Assembly (NCBI RefSeq): GCF_031846445.1 | Contig: NZ_JAVRHR010000001.1 | Location: 434,001 to 498,000, forward strand | DNA from: Croceitalea rosinachiae | GTDB taxonomy: Bacteria; Bacteroidota; Bacteroidia; Flavobacteriales; Flavobacteriaceae | Reading direction: 5' to 3' | DNA: 64,000 nucleotides | In this document: one piece after another, positions 25,585-34,757 of the stretch | Position numbering within the stretch: position 1 is the first letter of the stretch | How the letters are laid out: each line of letters opens with the position of its first letter | Notes under the pieces: model-generated | Databases searched by the model: none | What the model was told of the DNA's origin: nothing | What the model saw: only the letters and a program-made list of their open reading frames with translations | Translations under genes and position numbers: made by a program

Positions 25585-26927
25585 TTACCGATATGAGCAT
25601 TTAAATTTTTAAAAAAGAAAATACCTTCGGGTAAAATTTGTTTAGATTGAATTTGGATCTCTTTTCGCAGAAAGTAAAACCCTAAGAAGATTCCCAATAG
25701 CGTAAAGAGAACTGTACCCACGGCAACCATAACAAGGCTTTCAAAGACAAACACCGCTAAAACATCTATTAAAATATTAGCGATTGTCATAAAAATGACC
25801 TTGTAGAGGTTCAATTTCGGTTTGTTAATACTATCCAATAAAACACCTGTAAAACGATCTATGGGTAGTAGTAAAGTATATACTGTAAATACTCTAAAAA
25901 CAAGAGTTAATAAAGGCAAGGAATCAGCATAAGCATCTCCTCCTAAAATCAAAATCAAATATTCTGCAAAAACAAAACAAAAAATAGCTACTGGTATAAA
26001 CAATAAGGTAATGGCACCAGAATAGGAATAAAATATTTTTCGAACTCCATCAAGGTCTCCAGCTATGGCTTTTTTAGACATACGTGGATAGGCAGTCATG
26101 GTAAAACTTCTTAGCGGTATACCCAATAAGTCGGTCAATTTTAAGGGAATAGCATACATCGCGATTCCTGCTGAGCCTAGAATAGGGCTCAACCCAATGA
26201 TTAAAGTATCTGCACTTTTGAGTAGGCTTGACCCAATAAGGGTACCCATAGAATACTTACCAAAGTTGATTAATTCTTTTTCGATGGTTTTATCAGCATA
26301 TTTTAAGAATACCAAACCATCCCACTTTTTTATAGTGCACCATAAGCTCGAAATCAAATTGACAGCAAGATTTACCCATACTATTTCTAAAAGCCCAAGG
26401 TTGAACCATAGTCCATTGCCAATTAAAAAAACCACAAATAGACCGATATTGGCAAACCTTACAAACATCATTCGATTAAAATTTTGCTCAGCTTGAAAAA
26501 GAGCGGAAGCTGTATTCCAACCTAAATTACAAAGTGCCAACAATGGGTACCAGGTAAGAAAAAGTTTATATCCTTGATTCAGACTTATATTGCTGTAATT
26601 CAAAAAACCCAATACACCCCAGCAAAAAATACAAATCAACCCCAACAATATTAGATTGATCCGACATGAAGAACCTAATAAGTTTTTAAAACGTTCTTTA
26701 TCGGCTCCTGCCAACAATCTCACCACTGAAGTTCTAGTAAGACCGAATCTCAATAAATCAACAAAAGTCGCTAGTGTTATAAAAAGCACCCAATCGCCAA
26801 ATAGCTCTTTACTTAATTGTCTTGTCAAAAGCATAAAACTCAAAAGACCGAGAAATGCAATAACAACGTTTGTTAATAACGATGATACGTTTTTCTCCTT
26901 CCCAATATTTCTTAGCTTTTGAATCAT
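25581..26927 (-). CDS. Polysaccharide flippase (Wzx/MATE-like)
   Basis: A 448-residue protein with 12 to 14 hydrophobic helices. The N-terminal part has SLLTNVVIAFLGLLSFMLLTRQLSKE (a stretch typical of Wzx/PST flippases, shown here only in part as LTRQLSKE at about residues 34-42). A second feature is GSSLLKSADTLIIG near 235. It should carry lipid-linked repeat units across the inner membrane. The start codon overlaps the stop of the Wzc-like gene by one base, so expression is coupled. Confidence 0.83.
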   Translation of the reverse strand: MIQKLRNIGKEKNVSSLLTNVVIAFLGLLSFMLLTRQLSKELFGDWVLFITLATFVDLLRFGLTRTSVVRLLAGADKERFKNLLGSSCRINLILLGLICIFCWGVLGFLNYSNISLNQGYKLFLTWYPLLALCNLGWNTASALFQAEQNFNRMMFVRFANIGLFVVFLIGNGLWFNLGLLEIVWVNLAVNLISSLWCTIKKWDGLVFLKYADKTIEKELINFGKYSMGTLIGSSLLKSADTLIIGLSPILGSAGIAMYAIPLKLTDLLGIPLRSFTMTAYPRMSKKAIAGDLDGVRKIFYSYSGAITLLFIPVAIFCFVFAEYLILILGGDAYADSLPLLTLVFRVFTVYTLLLPIDRFTGVLLDSINKPKLNLYKVIFMTIANILIDVLAVFVFESLVMVAVGTVLFTLLGIFLGFYFLRKEIQIQSKQILPEGIFFFKNLNAHIGK

Positions 26928-29158
26928 TAGGCAACAGATTTTTTAGTGAAGAATCTAAATTGTACAACCTGCTTAATCCAGCGTCTGATGATAGATCGTT
27001 TCTTTGGAATATCGCCTACAACGGTCTCCATTTCCAAAACTTTAACTCCGTTTAATATAATCGAAGGTTCTGGCCCAGTTGTAGCTTCATTAAATAAAGT
27101 CAAGGCATTCTTATCGGCCTCACCCCAGGCCCTATTTGCTCTGGTGATTAAGAAGGTATAATCCATAGTGGCCGCCAGTTTAACAGGAAATGGGTTTTTA
27201 ATGATACTTGGCAACTCTAAAATGATAAAGTCATAGTAACTGAAGTCTTTTATTACACCTGTTTCATCAAATTCTTCAACCTTAGAAATTTTATACAAAT
27301 AATCACTTACCTCATATTGAAGTTTTTGATAACATGGTCCCTTTAATTCTAAGTCAAAAAAATCGTAAGTAACATGAAGTGTTTTATAGTCCAACTCACA
27401 AAGCTTTGTTATCAAATGTTTGCAAATGAATGTTTTACCTTCTTCATCTTGAGTAGAGAAAAACATATTAACTACAGGCATTTCCCCTTTCTCTTTTTTA
27501 AATTGATTTAAAATGATATTACGAGAAATAGCATTTACGGCCTTATTGGTTAAATAATCAAAGTCAATTTTTTTGCTTTTCTCATTGATTACTGGAAATA
27601 TTGATGAAACTTTTAAATCAATTTTATCTTCGGCTCTTGCCGATGTATTCAGATTACCATCTAAGAATTCAAGTATTAAAACAGTAAAAGTCACCAAAAT
27701 AAAACCTGCCATTCCAGCTACAATGACCAGAATCATTCGTTTACTTGGTTTGGGGTTAATAGGAAAAAAAGGGACTTCTATTAATTTTAAGTTTGATTTC
27801 AACTCTACATTTTGTTGTCTTAATTTAGCCAAACCAAGACTATGCAAAAGGCTTAAATATTCGCGCTCAGCAATATCAATTTTTCTTTCAAGCCTTTTCA
27901 TTGTAGCCCCTAATGGGGAAAAGACTTGATACAATTTTTCAAATTCAAGTCGTTTTAAATCCATGACCTTCAATTGAGCCTTAGTGCTTTCAAATAGAAT
28001 AGTGTTTTCTAACCAATCTGTTAAAATATCAGTTGAGGCCAAGGTCTTTTCATCATAGTCTGTGGAATAAAGTTCATTGACTTGTTGCGTTAGTTTATTT
28101 TTTAAATCTTCAGCCCTTTTTTCAAGGTCAATAACATCTTTGGCATTTTGAATTCGCGTCGTAGAATCAGTTTCGACCCCTAAAGATTTCATCGAAATTT
28201 CAAAATTAATATCTGCCATTTCGTTTCTCAACGCCATTATTTCTTCACTAGAAAGGCGTTTCTTTTCGTGTGATTCTATTTTAGATTCTAAGGTTTTCAA
28301 AACAGCTTTAGCTCCATAATGCTTAATATGAACCTTTTGATATTCTAATTCAAAGTGTTCTTTTTCTGAAGCTATATGCTTAGTCTGCTCATAATAATTG
28401 ATGATGTTATGAGTTCTATTAAAATCAAGTAGTTCATCTTCCGCAAAACGCAACTGTTTTGTTGAAGTATTTAATTGCCCTTGAAAATATTTTACTACAG
28501 CATCAGACTGATTGACTTTTATTTCAGCATTTAGTTTTACAAAGACCTCTGCAAGAATCAATAAAGTATTTTGACAAATTGCCGGATCTTCCGATTCAAA
28601 TTCAATATCAACAAAATCGCTACTAAGTATTCTACGAACACTTATGCGACCAATAATTTTTTCAATACTATAATCTGGGTGTTTCAGATTTATAAGCTCA
28701 TAAATAAAATTAGTATGATTAGAGCCTTTTAGTTTTTGAAAGTTTTCAAAGGTTTTACCTATGTTGCCTTTAACAGCTAATTTTTTTACTTCATCAGGTA
28801 CAATTTCCATTAAAGCATCATACTTTTCTTTTGAAATAATTTTTGTGTTCACACTATCCAATGACATGTGTTGTGCGAACAATTTTAGGCCTACTGTTTC
28901 AATGGTAGTTCGTGCCTTTATAAGATTCAAAAGGTTATCATAAGCCGTATTTGTAGCTCTAAAATCTAACTTTGTATTGTCTAATTCAATTGTTGATCCT
29001 GAAGCAATACCGGTATAAACCCGAGCTTTGGAATTAAATACTTTAGGCTGATCTTGGGTAAGATAAAATACTAATGATGCCAAGATAACTGGCACCAAAA
29101 GCAATAAGGCAATATGCCTTAATAATAATCTTACAAAAAACAGAAGATTGAACTTCAT
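26927..29158 (-). CDS. Wzc-like polysaccharide co-polymerase with a degenerate kinase domain
   Basis: A 743-residue inner-membrane protein. Membrane helices at about 10-32 and 482-503 flank a long periplasmic region with extended coiled coils (about 215-460) and a PNP-rich stretch (FFPINPKPSKR) before the second helix, as in Wzz/Wzc proteins. The cytosolic part (about 540-743) follows the BY-kinase fold, but its Walker A is STQDEEGKT, lacking the first glycine, no normal Walker A' is seen, and there is no C-terminal tyrosine cluster. It may set chain length without tyrosine kinase activity. Confidence 0.82.
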   Translation of the reverse strand: MKFNLLFFVRLLLRHIALLLLVPVILASLVFYLTQDQPKVFNSKARVYTGIASGSTIELDNTKLDFRATNTAYDNLLNLIKARTTIETVGLKLFAQHMSLDSVNTKIISKEKYDALMEIVPDEVKKLAVKGNIGKTFENFQKLKGSNHTNFIYELINLKHPDYSIEKIIGRISVRRILSSDFVDIEFESEDPAICQNTLLILAEVFVKLNAEIKVNQSDAVVKYFQGQLNTSTKQLRFAEDELLDFNRTHNIINYYEQTKHIASEKEHFELEYQKVHIKHYGAKAVLKTLESKIESHEKKRLSSEEIMALRNEMADINFEISMKSLGVETDSTTRIQNAKDVIDLEKRAEDLKNKLTQQVNELYSTDYDEKTLASTDILTDWLENTILFESTKAQLKVMDLKRLEFEKLYQVFSPLGATMKRLERKIDIAEREYLSLLHSLGLAKLRQQNVELKSNLKLIEVPFFPINPKPSKRMILVIVAGMAGFILVTFTVLILEFLDGNLNTSARAEDKIDLKVSSIFPVINEKSKKIDFDYLTNKAVNAISRNIILNQFKKEKGEMPVVNMFFSTQDEEGKTFICKHLITKLCELDYKTLHVTYDFFDLELKGPCYQKLQYEVSDYLYKISKVEEFDETGVIKDFSYYDFIILELPSIIKNPFPVKLAATMDYTFLITRANRAWGEADKNALTLFNEATTGPEPSIILNGVKVLEMETVVGDIPKKRSIIRRWIKQVVQFRFFTKKSVA

Positions 29159-29160
29159 AC

Positions 29161-29901
29161 TTAAAACTCAATTTTGATTCCCACTGTTCCTTCTAAAGAT
29201 TTCAGTGCAATTAAAAATTCTGAACGCTGTGATTCAAAAGCACTTATCGCCTGGTTCAGCATTTGCTGTAAACGGGTATATTCAGTAACATTTATTGCCC
29301 CATTGGCAAAATCTTTATCAGCACGTACAGCTTGCACTTTATAAGACTCTACTATGGAATTTGAAATAAAAAACAAGCGATGTGCTTTAATCAAATCGTT
29401 GTATTGGCGAACAATAAGTTGTTCAAGCTCCCATTCTGCAAAGTCTTTTTGATATTTTGATTTATCTGCTTCAGCTTTTGCATTCTTTATTTTTCTTCCC
29501 CTATTAAAAATTGATGATAGTGGCAGTTTGATTGATGCACCTACGGTGTATCTACTTTGCTCTGTAGAAAAAAGGGTCTGACTGCCCGGGTCACCAGCTA
29601 TTTGTTGATCGCTGAGATTATCAAATATTCCATAACCATATGCAGCATCTAAGTTTATATTGTTAAGCCATGCTCTTTTTTCAAGAGTAATTTGACCATC
29701 CCAATATTCAAAATCAGAATCAAAAAATTTAAGCCTTGGAGAATTGTTCTTTGCTATCGTAATTAAAGTATCTAACTGGGGAAGCCGTTGTGATATATCA
29801 TTATCTTCAAGGCCTTTATTTACAAAATCGTTAAGAGATTGCCCAAATGAAATGTTTACAATTAAGAAAATTGCGCATATTACCCCAAATCTTTTCATCA
29901 T
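29161..29901 (-). CDS. TolC-family outer membrane protein, short form
   Basis: I start at ATG 29901 (246 residues), two bases after the stop of the sugar transferase gene; a longer reading would bury the signal peptide. Residues 1-22 are a signal peptide (MMKRFGVICAIF then a cut after FGQ). The rest has an outer membrane efflux repeat: a helix with LDTLITIAKNNSPRL, a beta-strand pair with DAAYGYGIF and YTVGASIKLP, then long helices. Only one such repeat is present, while normal TolC has two and about 430-480 residues. It may replace Wza as export channel, since no Wza gene is seen. Confidence 0.72.
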   Translation of the reverse strand: MMKRFGVICAIFLIVNISFGQSLNDFVNKGLEDNDISQRLPQLDTLITIAKNNSPRLKFFDSDFEYWDGQITLEKRAWLNNINLDAAYGYGIFDNLSDQQIAGDPGSQTLFSTEQSRYTVGASIKLPLSSIFNRGRKIKNAKAEADKSKYQKDFAEWELEQLIVRQYNDLIKAHRLFFISNSIVESYKVQAVRADKDFANGAINVTEYTRLQQMLNQAISAFESQRSEFLIALKSLEGTVGIKIEF

Positions 29902-29903
29902 CT

Positions 29904-31130
29904 CTAAACATTTTCTTTTTGAAATACTGCTTTGAAGGTTCTTAAGATGATCCACATATCAATTAAAAAAGCATACTTGCTATTGGCATACTCTACATAT
30001 TTTATGTCTAATTGTTTACGCTCTTCTGGTGACATTTTAGAACTGCGCCCTCGAGCCTCAACTTGCCAAAGACCCGTAATTCCGGCAGGTCCATTAAAAC
30101 GGTCAGTCCATTCATCAGTGGTTAACATTTCAGCTTCGTATAATGGTAATGGTCGGTTGCCAACAATGGACATGTCTCCCTTTAGCACATTAATCAACTG
30201 TGGCAATTCATCAATACTGAGCTTTCTTATGATTTTACCCACTCTGGTAATTCTGGGGTCATTATCAAATTTCACAAAAGCGCTTTTTGCGCTTTGCTTT
30301 CTCTTTTGATTATGTAAAACCTCATCTACTTCTGAATCATCACTGATTAAGACGGTACCGGTACTTTCTGCGGAACTGCTTTCTACAACCTCCTCTTTAC
30401 TCTCTTCGCTATGAACATATTGATTTAAGTGTTCAAACTCTTTTAGTCTTTTATCTGCATCGGGATACATGGACCGTAATTTTAAGAAATTGAAAATTCT
30501 ATAACCCGTACCAACACGTTTTGATATGTAATAGACTTTTCCTTTAGATTCTAATCGAATTGCGAGAATGACCAATAGTAGAAATGGGGCCGCAACCAAT
30601 AAAACCGAACCAGCCAAAAGGATATCAAAGCTTCGTTTCCAAAAACCAGCCTTATATTTTTTTACTTGTTCACTTTTTGTTTGAATCTGTTGTTTTCGCA
30701 GATTTGATTTTAACTCTTTTAAAAAGTTAACACGCTCAAGAAGTTGATCAAAATTCACTGGGTGCACAAAAAAATCATCAAAACCATTTTCAATAGCTGA
30801 TTTCTTTTCTTTTTTATTCATTTCGCTTCCCAAAAGCAAGAAGGGAACTTTCTGAGCAGGGTCAAATGTATTCTCAACATAAGCCTTGAACTCTACTAAA
30901 TCTCTAGGATCAATATTTTGCTCACATAAAAAAGCATCCATGCCTTCAGCAATACCATGCCATTTGCCTTTACTAAATTCTCCTTGATTGTGTAACCATT
31001 TTAAAGCTTGAGAAATCGTTTCAGCAGTATATACCTCAACCAAATCGGAGTCTCGGTGAAACTCTTCAGCTAACCGTTTATTATTACCTATATAAAGTAT
31101 TTGAGTCTTTTTCTGAGTCAGAACTTCCAT
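29904..31130 (-). CDS. Polyprenyl-phosphate sugar transferase fused to a degenerate receiver domain
   Basis: A 408-residue protein. Residues about 9-140 follow the receiver fold, but E70 stands where the phosphoacceptor aspartate belongs (FLCEQN), the acidic pair is replaced (YIGNN), and H123 replaces the conserved lysine (FVHPVN). A single membrane helix lies at about 168-192, then the bacterial sugar transferase domain: KRSFDILLA, KLRSMYPDAD, KLSIDELPQL, GNRPLP and GLWQV. An acidic insert at about 238-283 interrupts the catalytic domain. The enzyme should place the first sugar phosphate on undecaprenyl phosphate. Usual family members have four or five membrane helices or none; this architecture is unusual. 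Confidence 0.85.
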   Translation of the reverse strand: MEVLTQKKTQILYIGNNKRLAEEFHRDSDLVEVYTAETISQALKWLHNQGEFSKGKWHGIAEGMDAFLCEQNIDPRDLVEFKAYVENTFDPAQKVPFLLLGSEMNKKEKKSAIENGFDDFFVHPVNFDQLLERVNFLKELKSNLRKQQIQTKSEQVKKYKAGFWKRSFDILLAGSVLLVAAPFLLLVILAIRLESKGKVYYISKRVGTGYRIFNFLKLRSMYPDADKRLKEFEHLNQYVHSEESKEEVVESSSAESTGTVLISDDSEVDEVLHNQKRKQSAKSAFVKFDNDPRITRVGKIIRKLSIDELPQLINVLKGDMSIVGNRPLPLYEAEMLTTDEWTDRFNGPAGITGLWQVEARGRSSKMSPEERKQLDIKYVEYANSKYAFLIDMWIILRTFKAVFQKENV

Positions 31131-31131
31131 A

Positions 31132-31497
31132 CTAACTACGGATTAAAAGTTTATCCACCCGAATTAATAGTTCTTCAGGGTTAAAAGGTTTTACCAAATA
31201 ATCATCGGCTCCCAATCGCAAGCATTCAACACGATCCGCTGAACTATCACGGCAACTTAAAACTATAATTGGAATATCTGAGAACAAACCAGTTTCTTTA
31301 ATTCTTTTGATGAGCTCAAAACCATCCATTTCGGGCATTTCAAGATCCGTAATAATCAAGTCAGGCATATTACCCTCTTGTAACCATGTGATAGCTGCCA
31401 ATCCATTATCCATTGTAGATACCTGATATGATTGTCCTAAAAATTGAGCGACCAATTCGCTAAGTGACTGTTTATCGTCTACGACTAATATTTTCAT
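31132..31497 (-). CDS. CheY-like receiver protein heading the EPS operon
   Basis: A 121-residue single receiver domain with DDK at 7-9, phosphoacceptor D51 in ITDLEMP, a conserved serine in VLSCRD and K103 in LVKPFN. There is no output domain. One base separates it from the sugar transferase fusion, so it is the first gene of the EPS operon. It may pass a phosphorylation signal directly to the assembly machinery, for instance by contacting the receiver-like half of its neighbour (inferred). The upstream region carries the GTTGT repeats. Confidence 0.88.
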   Translation of the reverse strand: MKILVVDDKQSLSELVAQFLGQSYQVSTMDNGLAAITWLQEGNMPDLIITDLEMPEMDGFELIKRIKETGLFSDIPIIVLSCRDSSADRVECLRLGADDYLVKPFNPEELLIRVDKLLIRS

Positions 31498-31527
31498 AAC
31501 TGTAAGATTTGTAGTACTTATTTAAAC

Positions 31528-31594
31528 GAAAAGTAGGATTTATATTACTTATTTTGAAGTGATTGTTGTCAAACACTACATAGGTGTTGTAAGT
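31528..31594 (-). promoter_or_regulatory. Promoter of the EPS assembly operon with tandem GTTGT repeats
   Basis: GTTGTCAAA (31565-31573) and GTTGTAAGT (31586-31594) lie 21 bp apart. On the minus strand TACTTTTC (31535-31528), close to TAnnTTTG, lies 29 bp downstream of the near repeat. The core from 31529 to 31551 matches 40175-40197 (H-NOX) at 19 of 23 positions, both containing the half-site AAGTAGGA. Confidence 0.6.
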
Positions 31595-31913
31595 TCATGT
31601 AATATAGGTGTGATGCTTTATGATACCCAGATTAAAGACGAAACACAAAATGAATATGACAACAGTAATTAATTATGTGCTTTTCGGTATTTTAATCTAT
31701 ATAAGTAGCGTCAAGAATATTGACTAAGACTAAAATTATAGTAACATCTCACCTTTTGTAGTCTTCCACTAAGTATATTTTACAAAAAAATACAATAATT
31801 GTAAGCTTTTTCTTTCATTTTTAATACTTTAGTATCGTTCCCTACACAAATATTTCGCTTTGACCATTCAAAGCTGTACCATATAATTTATTGACCAACC
31901 TTATTTGAGCATT
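31595..31913. other. Intergenic stretch before the beta-helix gene
   Basis: About 320 bases with no gene. It probably holds the plus-strand promoter for the next gene: TACTTTAG near 31825 resembles a -7 element with a TTG about 24 bp upstream. I see no repeat or RNA gene here. Confidence 0.4.
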
Positions 31914-33647
31914 ATGAAACGGGGACAACTACTTGTATTATTTCTTTTTGGATTTTTATTTTGTCATGGGCAAAATTGCAATTGTGACGTAACTCTTACA
32001 GGGTTATCATCTACATCACTGAACATTATTTGGGCCAGCCAAACCTCTTATGCACCGGGTGATACAATTTGTATACAAGCAGGCACTTATCGTGGTATTC
32101 GTTTTTATGATTTTGAAGGTACTGAAACGGCACCTGTTGTCATTAAAAATTGTGGTGGCCAGGTGATTCTTGATGAATCACACTATTCGGGCATCGACTT
32201 TCAACGAAGCAAATACATACATTTAACCGGAACTGGTGATACGGGTTATCAATATGGTTTTAAAGTTATTGATACTGGAGGTGGATCGGTTGGTGTCAAT
32301 CTTCAAAATTTAAGTACCGATATTGAGGTGGATCATGTTGAAGTCTCATATGCAGGTTTTGCGGGTATTATGGCTAAGACCGACCCGCAATGTAGTAGAC
32401 CAGAGACCTGGAGACGAAATGGTTTTATCATGAAAAACTTAAACATTCACCATAATTACGTGCACGATACCGGTGGGGAAGGAATCTATATCGGTTTTAC
32501 CGGGGGATATAAATTAGACTCCAACCGCTCTTGTAGTGGCGATCCCATTTATGGGCATTGGCTTGAAGATGTTGATGTTCATGACAATATTTTTGAGGCT
32601 ATTGATTGGGATGCCATACAGCTGAACTTGGTAAGATCAAATGGAACTATTAGAAATAATACTGTCAAAGACTATGGCACAGATGGGCGTTGGGGACAAT
32701 CTTTCGCAATGAGCGTTGGAGGAGGAACATATTCCATTTTCAATAATTATATTGAAAACAACAACTTAGAAAAAGGATGGGGCATGCAATTGATAAGTGG
32801 AGAAAGCGGGACAAAAATTTTTAATAATGTTTTCGTCAATCCAAAAAAACATGGCATCTTTTTACATCAGCGACATGATTTCGATGACCCTTTAGAGGGC
32901 TATTATGTTGCAAACAATACTATTATTGAGGCAGAAAGGGCTGGTATACATTACAACTCAAAAATCATCCATCCCATTGACCCCCTGGATAAGTATAGAA
33001 AGCAAGATGAGGTTCCCAATTTCTTTGTGAACAATCTGATTGTTGATCCAGGATATGACTTTGAAGGTGGCAATACCTGGAAACAGAATCAAGAAAGCTA
33101 TATTGACTTTAACGATAGGTCCACAAGAGATAGTATGGCCATAAATATCTATACGAACCTCCTTACTAGAGATATGGACACCTTGGGGCTAACAGATGTT
33201 ACCAACAATGATTACAGTCCTGCCTCTCTACTTTCCGATGTAGTTGATTCTGGTACAGATCTATCTTCTTGGGGTATAACTTTTGACTTTGATAACGATT
33301 CAAGACCCTCAGGCAATACTCATGATATAGGAGCTTATGAATTTCAGCAATCTGGGGGTACATCCTTAACCGCACAGTTACCTGTTGGCACAGCTAGTGC
33401 ACTTAACTCAAAAAACAATACCTCAACCGTCTTTTACCCAAATCCGGCAAAGACTTCGTTCCGTATAGAAAATAAAAGGTTTGAACAAGTACAGCTAGAA
33501 TTGATATCTCTGCAAGGCCGTATTTTATACCAAGATAGTTATGCTATTGGTAGTGAGTTCAACGTAGAAGAAATGGCTTCTGGATTGTATTTTATAAGGT
33601 TAAGGGCACCAAACTTTTTAGAGACCCATCAATTGGTGATCCAATAA
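31914..33647 (+). CDS. Secreted right-handed beta-helix protein with a T9SS sorting domain
   Basis: I use ATG 31914 (577 residues); the longer reading needs a TTG. A signal peptide ends at CHGQ (about residue 20). Residues 35-480 show parallel beta-helix repeats, with many N-N-x-I/V turns such as HDNIF, IRNNTV and FNNYIEN. The C terminus (about 505-577) is a type IX secretion sorting domain (FYPNPAKTSFRI then GLYFIRL). Relatives include alginate lyases and epimerases; catalytic residues cannot be named. Divergent from the EPS operon, it could act on the polymer, but this is only context. Confidence 0.83.
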   Translation: MKRGQLLVLFLFGFLFCHGQNCNCDVTLTGLSSTSLNIIWASQTSYAPGDTICIQAGTYRGIRFYDFEGTETAPVVIKNCGGQVILDESHYSGIDFQRSKYIHLTGTGDTGYQYGFKVIDTGGGSVGVNLQNLSTDIEVDHVEVSYAGFAGIMAKTDPQCSRPETWRRNGFIMKNLNIHHNYVHDTGGEGIYIGFTGGYKLDSNRSCSGDPIYGHWLEDVDVHDNIFEAIDWDAIQLNLVRSNGTIRNNTVKDYGTDGRWGQSFAMSVGGGTYSIFNNYIENNNLEKGWGMQLISGESGTKIFNNVFVNPKKHGIFLHQRHDFDDPLEGYYVANNTIIEAERAGIHYNSKIIHPIDPLDKYRKQDEVPNFFVNNLIVDPGYDFEGGNTWKQNQESYIDFNDRSTRDSMAINIYTNLLTRDMDTLGLTDVTNNDYSPASLLSDVVDSGTDLSSWGITFDFDNDSRPSGNTHDIGAYEFQQSGGTSLTAQLPVGTASALNSKNNTSTVFYPNPAKTSFRIENKRFEQVQLELISLQGRILYQDSYAIGSEFNVEEMASGLYFIRLRAPNFLETHQLVIQ

Positions 33648-33649
33648 TA

Positions 33650-33676
33650 AAAAAGCCTCACTGATGAGGCTTTTTT
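33650..33676 (+). terminator. Terminator after the beta-helix gene
   Basis: AAAAAGCCTCA (33651-33661) pairs perfectly with TGAGGCTTTTT (33665-33675) around a 3-nt loop. Since T/A runs flank both sides it may also stop the convergent STAS transcript. Confidence 0.85.
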
Positions 33677-33708
33677 GTTGGTTTTCCAAGAACTTTTGAC
33701 AATGAGAA

Positions 33709-34011
33709 TCAAACTCTGTCGGAACTTAAAATATAGTTCGTGTTTGTGATATCCATAATAGCTGAAATATCCTGGTTTTGCTTACCTACCAAGACGACAA
33801 CTTTGTTTTGCTTGACGGATTCAAGATAAAAACTTTCAAAAAACAAGGCTGCGCTTGAATCCATCTCCGTAACACCTTCCAAGCTTACGATCATTTCTTC
33901 CGTTGTTTCCAAGACGGATTCAAAGTAGATTTTTAACGCCCCGAGGTTTTGGGAAGAAATTTTTCCAAGTATTTCAAAAATTCCTCTGTTTTCTTTTATT
34001 TCCAATGCCAT
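33709..34011 (-). CDS. STAS-domain protein (anti-anti-sigma-factor-like)
   Basis: A 100-residue single STAS domain: strand IFEILGKISSQN, helix, VSLEGVTEMDSSAALFF where DSS is the usual phosphorylatable serine position, and a later VVVLVGKQN strand. Such proteins relay signals by binding partner kinases or sigma-factor inhibitors. It is the last gene of the H-NOX operon, 20 bp after the LytTR gene. Its partner is not visible in the window. Confidence 0.75.
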   Translation of the reverse strand: MALEIKENRGIFEILGKISSQNLGALKIYFESVLETTEEMIVSLEGVTEMDSSAALFFESFYLESVKQNKVVVLVGKQNQDISAIMDITNTNYILSSDRV

Positions 34012-34031
34012 ATTTAAGTGGTTTTTAATTG

Positions 34032-34757
34032 TTATAATAAATTTAGTCGCTGCATCAAGTTCGGTCGATTCGACCTACTTATGGGGATTACACTACGTTC
34101 AATCAATACACTGTTATCTTGTATATCGATTATTTTGGTAAAGTTGATAATGAAAGATCTATGTATCTGCATGAACAATGATTCGGGCAGTTTTTCTTTT
34201 ATTTTCTTTAGGGTTGAGTGTACTCTGTAAAAAGAATCTACAGTCTTTATCTCAATATAGTCCCCCTTCGCTTCGATCAATAGTATATCTTGAAACTTTA
34301 ATTTTATCAAGCGTCTGTCAATATTGATATATAAATCTGGATCTTGGAGCAACTCCGGTATTTTGGTATCAACCGTTTGGCCAACCAGAACAGGTTGCAT
34401 GGCATTCTTGAGTTTTGATATGGTTTTTTGAAAACGTTGGGCGGTAATAGGTTTGACCAAATAGTCAACAATAAATTCGTAAGCGTAAGCTTCAATGGCA
34501 AAATCAGTATCAGAAGTTGTAAATACAATTCGAGGTGGACTTTTAAGGGTTTGGATAAAATCAATTCCCGTTAAAAAGGGCATGTGAATATCTAAAAAAA
34601 TTACATCAACCGTATTGTGGTTTAAATATTTAAGTGCTTCCACCGCATTTGGAAACTGCTCCACAACCTTAAGTTCAGAAGTGTTTTCGCACAATTCGGA
34701 TACGATTGTCCTTGCCGTTAACTCATCGTCAATGATTATACAATTCACTTTAAGCAA
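34032..34757 (-). CDS. LytTR-family response regulator
   Basis: A 241-residue protein with a receiver domain (1-125: DDE at 10-12, phosphoacceptor D56 in FLDIHMP, K in LVKPIT) and a C-terminal LytTR DNA-binding domain (about 140-241: LIEAKGDYIEIKT, FMQIHRSFIINFTKI, IPISRS). Members bind pairs of 9-bp direct repeats about 12 bp apart. It follows an Hpt gene with an 8-bp overlap, so it is the probable end point of the phosphorelay. The GTTGTGAAA repeats before H-NOX and EPS genes are candidate targets. Confidence 0.92.
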   Translation of the reverse strand: MLKVNCIIIDDELTARTIVSELCENTSELKVVEQFPNAVEALKYLNHNTVDVIFLDIHMPFLTGIDFIQTLKSPPRIVFTTSDTDFAIEAYAYEFIVDYLVKPITAQRFQKTISKLKNAMQPVLVGQTVDTKIPELLQDPDLYINIDRRLIKLKFQDILLIEAKGDYIEIKTVDSFYRVHSTLKKIKEKLPESLFMQIHRSFIINFTKIIDIQDNSVLIERSVIPISRSNRPNLMQRLNLL

